DNA of 64,000 bases from Siphonodentalium dalli (taxonomy: Eukaryota; Mollusca; Scaphopoda; Gadilida; Siphonodentaliidae): assembly GCA_032622095.1 (NCBI GenBank), contig CP136066.1:59052609-59116608 (forward strand), written 5' to 3'. Position 1 is the stretch's first letter. Every line of letters begins with the position of its first letter. Below, in pieces: positions 59,399 through 64,000 of this stretch. Position numbers and translations under genes: made by a program. A model generated the notes under the pieces. That model saw only the letters and a program-made list of their open reading frames with translations. It had not been told where the DNA came from and did no database searches.

Positions 59399-59555
59399 AT
59401 AATTGGCTATGCTACTGTGTGTATAACACCTGTTTTGTAAATTTCATCTTTACACCCTTCTGTGGGTATAACGATTGCTATGCTATGCTTTAATTGTCAA
59501 AGCTGCAAATTAATGCAGAACATGGATATATACATATATACAATGGGGTCACTTA

Positions 59556-59691
59556 CATCATCGTCATCATCATCATCGATGTCCCCATCGTCATCATCGT
59601 CCTCGACATTGTCATCATCATCAGTTTCATCATCATCATCACCATCCTCCTCATCCTCATCATCATTGTCCATCATCATCACCATCGTCAT

Positions 59692-59722
<31 letters not shown>

Positions 59723-59769
59723 GTCATCACCGTCGTCATCATCATCATCGTCATCATTATCATCGTCGC
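59556..59769. repeat. (TCA)n microsatellite at the 3' side of the LINE
   Basis: A long, slightly interrupted TCATCATCG run. On the minus strand it is (TGA)n and lies 160-370 bases after the stop codon of the LINE RT frame, so it may be the LINE tail. It creates Ser-, His- and Met-rich ORFs in several frames that are not genes. Confidence 0.85.
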
Positions 59770-59926
59770 TAATCATCTTCATATTGGCATCTTAGTGATT
59801 GTCGTCCTGGCAACGTTTATAACGCCATCATCAGTATCGTCGTAATTTGTTTTCTCATTTTGTAGATTAGGTACATAAGACACTAAACATTCATAATGAC
59901 AGCATATGTACATATGATTAATCGAA

Positions 59927-61510
59927 TCACGTTTTGTCATCTCTTGTTTTTTCGTGAATCTTCATACACGCCTTGACAAATATCGCTAAACTTTTCTGAA
60001 TTGCTGGGTTTTGGCTACCAAGTAGAATATAAAATCGTGCTCTAGATGGCTCTTGCCGAAAGGTAGCCGGAATATATTTTATTCTTAAATCCAGGTATTT
60101 TGGACAAATCATCACAACGTGGTACTCATCTTCTATGTGGGTCATGCATTTTTGACAGGCTCGGGATTTTTCTTTATTTTTACACCACCTTCCAGACTCA
60201 GAACGCAGTTTGTGATTACATGTTCTTAGTCGTAATAGTTCTTGGGCTAAGTCGCGCGGTAGATTTTGCAAATATGATTCATATTTCATTGTCCGTTTAA
60301 AGTTCATGTATAATTTACCACGAGAGGAGTTGTACATGTCCCACCACCAGGTCTGAATAAAATGATCTTTGAGTGTGCTTTCGGTGGCCATTATTTCTTC
60401 GGATGAAATTTTCTGACATGTCCATATGTAACTCATGCCGACGGAATCCAGTATGCCTTTAACTGATTGAATCCACGTTTTCACCTTGTTCGTCCTACCC
60501 AGCTCCCCCAAGTTGACGAAAAGTAAATAAAGTTCCCGCGCTAGAGGCGAACACTTGCCATTTAGTATGCGGTTCCAATATTGAATAATTCTCATCTTAC
60601 ATCTGATACTGATTGGATATCTGCCAATTTCTCCATACACCATGAATGTGGGCGTGCTGATTTTCAGTTTAAGAATATGTTTATAAAATCTCAAAATTAC
60701 TTTGTCTATTTCTGATGTGTTTTCTGTACCCCATATTTCACTTCCATATAGAAGAATTGGTTCTATAGTTTTGTCGAAAAGCGTTATTAGTAGGTCGTTG
60801 GTCAAATTTAGGTTGTTGATATTCCCTAAAAACCCATGCATCGCCTTATTCCCAATCACCGATATGGCTTTGACTGCTTTGCAAAATCTGCCTGTGTAAA
60901 AGAACTCGACTCCGAGATAATTCATAGTGTCAACGTATTCTATTTTATTGCCAGTTAGATACAAATCGTCAAAATCTTCCGGTTTTCGGTTGCAGAAGAG
61001 AATTGCTTTCGTTTTTGAAGTGTTTACGTTTAGTTTCCACGACGATGTATAGTCCCCAAACGCGTCCAGGGCCCTTTGCATACTGGCCTGATTGTCGGCA
61101 AACAAAACGGTATCATCCGCATACAACAAACACATGATTCTAATATATACTCCTAGTTTTTCTGTGGATTGATCGCCTAGGAATTTCAAACCGTCGATAG
61201 CACAATCTTTTAGAAATGGTTCGAGGTCGTTTATGAACAACGAGAACAATAAAGGAGATAGTATTTCCCCTTGTCTAACACCCGTGCTGCAAGTAAAAAA
61301 TTCTGACCGCTTGATATTCTGAACTACACAAGATTTTATGTTTCCATACATGCTACGAATAATTCTTAAATTTTTTCCATTTATACTGGATGTCATAAGT
61401 TTGACCCAAAGTCCCTCCCTCCATACTGTGTCGAATGCCTTCTTAAAATCGACAAAACAGCAGTATATTTGTTTTCCTCTTGCAAGATAAAAGTCAATAA
61501 GACTTTTCAT
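59927..61510 (-). CDS. LINE ORF2, reverse transcriptase and C-terminal part
   Basis: This 527-codon frame carries the RT motifs in order: CCFVDFKKAFDTV (residues 17-29), STGVRQGEILSPLLFSLFIN (75-94), the active site LLYADDTVLF (128-137), WKLNVNTSKTKAILF and NYLGVEF. The tail has LRTCNHKLRSESGRW and a C-x2-C-x8-H-x4-C zinc-knuckle-like CQKCMTHIEDEYHVVMICP. The open frame actually starts further upstream, with QAGFRKGHSTTDNIF before the first ATG, and joins the endonuclease frame (61578-63374) across a single frameshift near 61590. It belongs to the APE-endonuclease non-LTR retrotransposons (jockey/CR1-like in style); I do not assign a clade. It copies LINE RNA into DNA at a nicked target. The RT catalytic residues are intact. 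Confidence 0.93.
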   Translation of the reverse strand: MKSLIDFYLARGKQIYCCFVDFKKAFDTVWREGLWVKLMTSSINGKNLRIIRSMYGNIKSCVVQNIKRSEFFTCSTGVRQGEILSPLLFSLFINDLEPFLKDCAIDGLKFLGDQSTEKLGVYIRIMCLLYADDTVLFADNQASMQRALDAFGDYTSSWKLNVNTSKTKAILFCNRKPEDFDDLYLTGNKIEYVDTMNYLGVEFFYTGRFCKAVKAISVIGNKAMHGFLGNINNLNLTNDLLITLFDKTIEPILLYGSEIWGTENTSEIDKVILRFYKHILKLKISTPTFMVYGEIGRYPISIRCKMRIIQYWNRILNGKCSPLARELYLLFVNLGELGRTNKVKTWIQSVKGILDSVGMSYIWTCQKISSEEIMATESTLKDHFIQTWWWDMYNSSRGKLYMNFKRTMKYESYLQNLPRDLAQELLRLRTCNHKLRSESGRWCKNKEKSRACQKCMTHIEDEYHVVMICPKYLDLRIKYIPATFRQEPSRARFYILLGSQNPAIQKSLAIFVKACMKIHEKTRDDKT

Positions 61511-61577
61511 AATGAATATATTGTCGGTAGTTGAATGACCTTTACGGAATCCCGCCTGAAACTGGGTTAATATGCAT

Positions 61578-63374
61578 TCACCCTCGCAAAAATTTTGTGA
61601 GTCGATTATTCAGGACGGATGTGAATAGTTTGCCAAGTACACTGAGAAGTGTTATCCCTCTGTATGAATCGGGGTTATTCCTGTCGCCCTTTCGTTTATA
61701 AATTGGCTGAATCATACCTTCGGTCCATCTAAATGGGAAGCAACCTGTGTCTAAAATGGCGTTAAAAAGCTTACAGTAAATTTCGGACATTAAATGTATA
61801 GTGTGTTTTAAGTATTCTGGGCATATATTATCTAGACCCGACGATTTACCAAGTTTAAGTTTATCAACAGCTGATAATATTTCGTCGCTAGTAATAGGAC
61901 AGTTTAAAGGACCTTGTGCATCAATATCAAACATGTTTTCAAGTAATGAACTTACATCGCCGTCTTCATGTGACTCGGCAAGGCCTTTGAAGTGTTCATA
62001 GAATAAGTCGATTGATATCGTAGGTTCTTTCTTGGGCCCGGTATGTTTCCCTTTCATATCTTTTAACGTTTTCCAGAACTCACTCGGATTTCTACATGCA
62101 TTGCGTAGTTGATTGCATCTCTTTTGGTTATATTCCGCGATTTTCTTTTTAATTACGCACCTGTAGTTCCGCGCTGACGCGTTCATAAGAGTGCGATTGT
62201 GCAATGTTTTCTGTCGCCGATATTTTTTTCTCGATTTATGAAAAACATTTCGCATTCGATCGCATTCGCCGTCATACCATTCTTTCTGCTCCTCTCGTTT
62301 ACTAATTCGCGAACTCCCCGCAGCATTATATACACCGAATGCCTCAGCAGCCGATGACGTAAACATGTGTTCAATTGCTTCGCATAATTCGTTAATTTTT
62401 TTCTCATTGTCAATTCTATTTGAAATGGGATCAATTACTTCTTGGACAATACTGGCAACTTTGTCGACCAATAAGTGTGCCTTCTCGTAATTCCACTTCC
62501 GTGGTTTATTACCCAAGCTACGACCCCCTGAGTTGATTTTGGGTGGTTTTGTCACCGTGTTTCTATTCAGAGATATTTCAATGGGGCAATGCGCGTCGGA
62601 GTAAAATTTGCTCAAAACTCCAACACAAAAATCATTGACATGGTCAAATAACTCGTGGCTGCAAATACCATAATCGATAACGCTGCGGTCTCGGCAGGTT
62701 AATTTCCCATGTTCTCGATCACTTCCTACTCGACCATTAAGAATAACCATTTCTTCAGTGCTGCACATATCTATCAGTCTATAGCCATATGAACTTGCCT
62801 TTCCCTGATCCTCAGTCGATCGCCGTCCAAATTTACAATCGTACTTTCCATCTAAGATATACTGTCGAAGGTCATTGTCGTCTGTTACATAGCGTACACC
62901 CACTAGGGCCCTATCATCCACGAATTCATCAAGTCGGGATGTTCTGGAGTTAAAGTCGCCCACTAGGAGAACATCATTGTTGTTTCTTACTTTCCGAAGC
63001 TCCCCTTCGAGATCAATCTGCCAGTTATCGTTGGTAAACTTCGTATTAGTCGGGGGTACGTACACCGCCCCGATGACAAGATCGCGCCCTGTACCAATAT
63101 ATACATTATCAATTCTGACCCATGATACCAAATTTGACTTTGAAGATATAGGGTGTACATAGTTTTCCAACCCCTCCTTGATGGCAATGATAATGCCACC
63201 TGAAACGCATCCCGCCATCCCCCTACCGTTAGTAGGAAAAACTGTAAAACCTGGTATGATCGCGATACTACCATGTAGTGTTTTCGTTTCTGAAAAACAA
63301 ACGATATCAAAGCGTTGTATAAGTTGGGCGAACTCCCGATATATCAAGCGGGATTCTAATCCACACACGTTCAA
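61578..63374 (-). CDS. LINE ORF2, AP endonuclease and start of RT
   Basis: A 598-codon frame. Endonuclease motifs in order: LNVCGLESRL, IVCFSETKT (catalytic Glu), GGIIIAIKEGL, VIGAVYVPPTN, LLVGDFNSRT (GDFN), RSVIDYGICS and SDAHCPIEI (in the SDH position). A linker with SEFWKTLKDMKGK is followed by RT block SSGLDNICPEYLKH and QPIYKRKGDRNNPDSYRGIT then LLSVLGKLF. The frame stops at NRLTKFLRG because of one base too many or too few in the AAAATTTTT run near 61590; in the next frame the protein continues as CEGECILTQFQAGF. The listed start is a TTG codon; the open frame extends upstream through the acidic tract 63375-63805. The endonuclease residues look intact, so this is a recent, barely broken copy. 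Confidence 0.93.
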   Translation of the reverse strand: MNVCGLESRLIYREFAQLIQRFDIVCFSETKTLHGSIAIIPGFTVFPTNGRGMAGCVSGGIIIAIKEGLENYVHPISSKSNLVSWVRIDNVYIGTGRDLVIGAVYVPPTNTKFTNDNWQIDLEGELRKVRNNNDVLLVGDFNSRTSRLDEFVDDRALVGVRYVTDDNDLRQYILDGKYDCKFGRRSTEDQGKASSYGYRLIDMCSTEEMVILNGRVGSDREHGKLTCRDRSVIDYGICSHELFDHVNDFCVGVLSKFYSDAHCPIEISLNRNTVTKPPKINSGGRSLGNKPRKWNYEKAHLLVDKVASIVQEVIDPISNRIDNEKKINELCEAIEHMFTSSAAEAFGVYNAAGSSRISKREEQKEWYDGECDRMRNVFHKSRKKYRRQKTLHNRTLMNASARNYRCVIKKKIAEYNQKRCNQLRNACRNPSEFWKTLKDMKGKHTGPKKEPTISIDLFYEHFKGLAESHEDGDVSSLLENMFDIDAQGPLNCPITSDEILSAVDKLKLGKSSGLDNICPEYLKHTIHLMSEIYCKLFNAILDTGCFPFRWTEGMIQPIYKRKGDRNNPDSYRGITLLSVLGKLFTSVLNNRLTKFLRG

Positions 63375-63805
63375 ACCTAGAATTTTTATATTTTTAGTGT
63401 CGGCATAGCCGGCATCATCATAGTCAATACCTTCATCGTCATCTTCGTCGCCGTCGTCACCATCATCATCACTATCATCATCCCCATCACCATCATCATC
63501 ATCATTATTAGCATCATCATCATCATCATCCTCATTTTCATCATCAGCATTATCATCATAAATATAATTGTCTTCATTATCTCCATCCTCATCGTAATCA
63601 CCGCCTTTGTAATAATGATAGTAATAATAATCGTCATCACCATCATCATCATCATCATCATCACTTTCAAAGACGTCCTCATCATTGTCGTTAACATAAT
63701 TGACATCCTCGTCATCTTTTCCATCATTCTCATCATCGTCGTCGTCATATTTAGATTCATCGTCGCCTTCATCATTCCTACTATTGGTATAAATTTCTAC
63801 TGTTG
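63375..63805 (-). CDS. In-frame Asp-rich extension upstream of the LINE endonuclease
   Basis: The endonuclease frame stays open upstream for about 143 codons to a TGA near 63808. After a short ordinary piece (NIYTTVEIYTNSRNDEG) it is dominated by Asp with Asn, Glu, Gly and Tyr, for example DDDDDDDDGDDDYYYYHYY, and joins the endonuclease as YADTKNIKILGLNVCG. No ATG is found in this frame, so either a non-ATG start, a frameshift from an upstream ORF beyond the window, or simple (GAT)n expansion explains it. The DNA is a (TCA)n-like microsatellite on the plus strand, similar to that at 59556-59769. Confidence 0.5.
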
Positions 63806-63808
63806 TGT

Positions 63809-64000
63809 AAATGTTTCAACGGCACTTTATGTGTTAAAAGTTTATACCCATAGTAGAACGACCCGTCATTTGACCTCTGGTGACCTCGCTGTCGAAATTT
63901 AGCCCAATTTTTCGTCACGCCCGCTTCGCGAAGTAAATACACAATTTTTCCGACTCAAAACACACTGAAATGCGATAAGTGGTCTAAACACAGAGATATA
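63809..64000. other. Right edge, no recognised feature
   Basis: If the LINE is longer, its 5' end or ORF1 would lie here and beyond. A CGCCCGCTTCGCGAAG hairpin-like word is at 63919. The ORF 63615-63902 is a microsatellite shadow. Confidence 0.35.

Noticed and set aside
63386-63775. Met-rich ORF over the (TCA)n tract, and Ser/His-rich ORFs at 59462-59772
   Set aside because: Alternative frames of trinucleotide microsatellites.

Overview
This is a repeat-rich, AT-rich stretch of an animal nuclear genome, not a prokaryote, organelle or virus. It has spliced exons with GT-AG borders, a non-LTR retrotransposon, Helentron-like ends, hAT- and piggyBac-type miniature elements and many long inverted repeats. 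The protein-coding family (dermatopontin, a secreted extracellular matrix protein) and the repeat style suggest a marine invertebrate, most likely a lophotrochozoan such as a mollusc; I cannot name the species.

Genes: two dermatopontin-family genes lie head to head. Gene A is on the minus strand at the left: exon 4 at 217-337, exon 3 at 1399-1530, and a remnant of exon 2 at 17164-17221 whose 5' part is replaced by a repeat. Its first exon is not found, and the gene runs off the left edge. Gene B is on the plus strand: exon 1 at 41499-41957 (signal peptide plus a coding minisatellite of His/Glu/Gln hexapeptides), exon 2 at 44954-45143 and exon 3 at 56549-56680; its last exon or exons lie beyond the right edge. 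Intron phases agree between the genes and exon 3 is about 70 percent identical in protein, so they are duplicates. Gene A looks damaged; gene B looks intact as far as it can be seen.

Mobile DNA, left to right: a Helentron-like element (2525-5519); a piggyBac-type MITE with perfect TTAA borders (7332-7720); a 7.6 kb foldback element with 1.3-1.4 kb arms (8573-16208) that carries a nested 1.6 kb near-palindrome (11053-12670); hAT-like subrepeats (17222-18050); TTAA-flanked MITEs; a 6.6 kb foldback element filled by a 4.9 kb satellite array with higher-order structure (22378-28990); a second Helentron-like 3' end (30650-30971); a hAT-like element with G-runs and a 149-codon ORF (31289-32179); a 5 kb element with 1.5 kb inverted repeats (32421-37425); a decayed LINE fragment split by a hAT element with a perfect 8 bp target duplication (38290-39850); a 5.4 kb foldback element inside intron 2 of gene B (45759-51163) that holds another hAT-like element; and a nearly full-length LINE on the minus strand (59927-63805) with endonuclease and reverse transcriptase, one frameshift and an in-frame Asp-rich N-terminal extension.

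The main theme is the number of foldback elements with long, subrepeat-built arms, each carrying different cargo. Intron 2 of both dermatopontin genes contains one, so the pre-mRNAs may form long hairpins. I saw no tRNA, rRNA or CRISPR array. Most short open frames are chance or repeat-derived and are left out.
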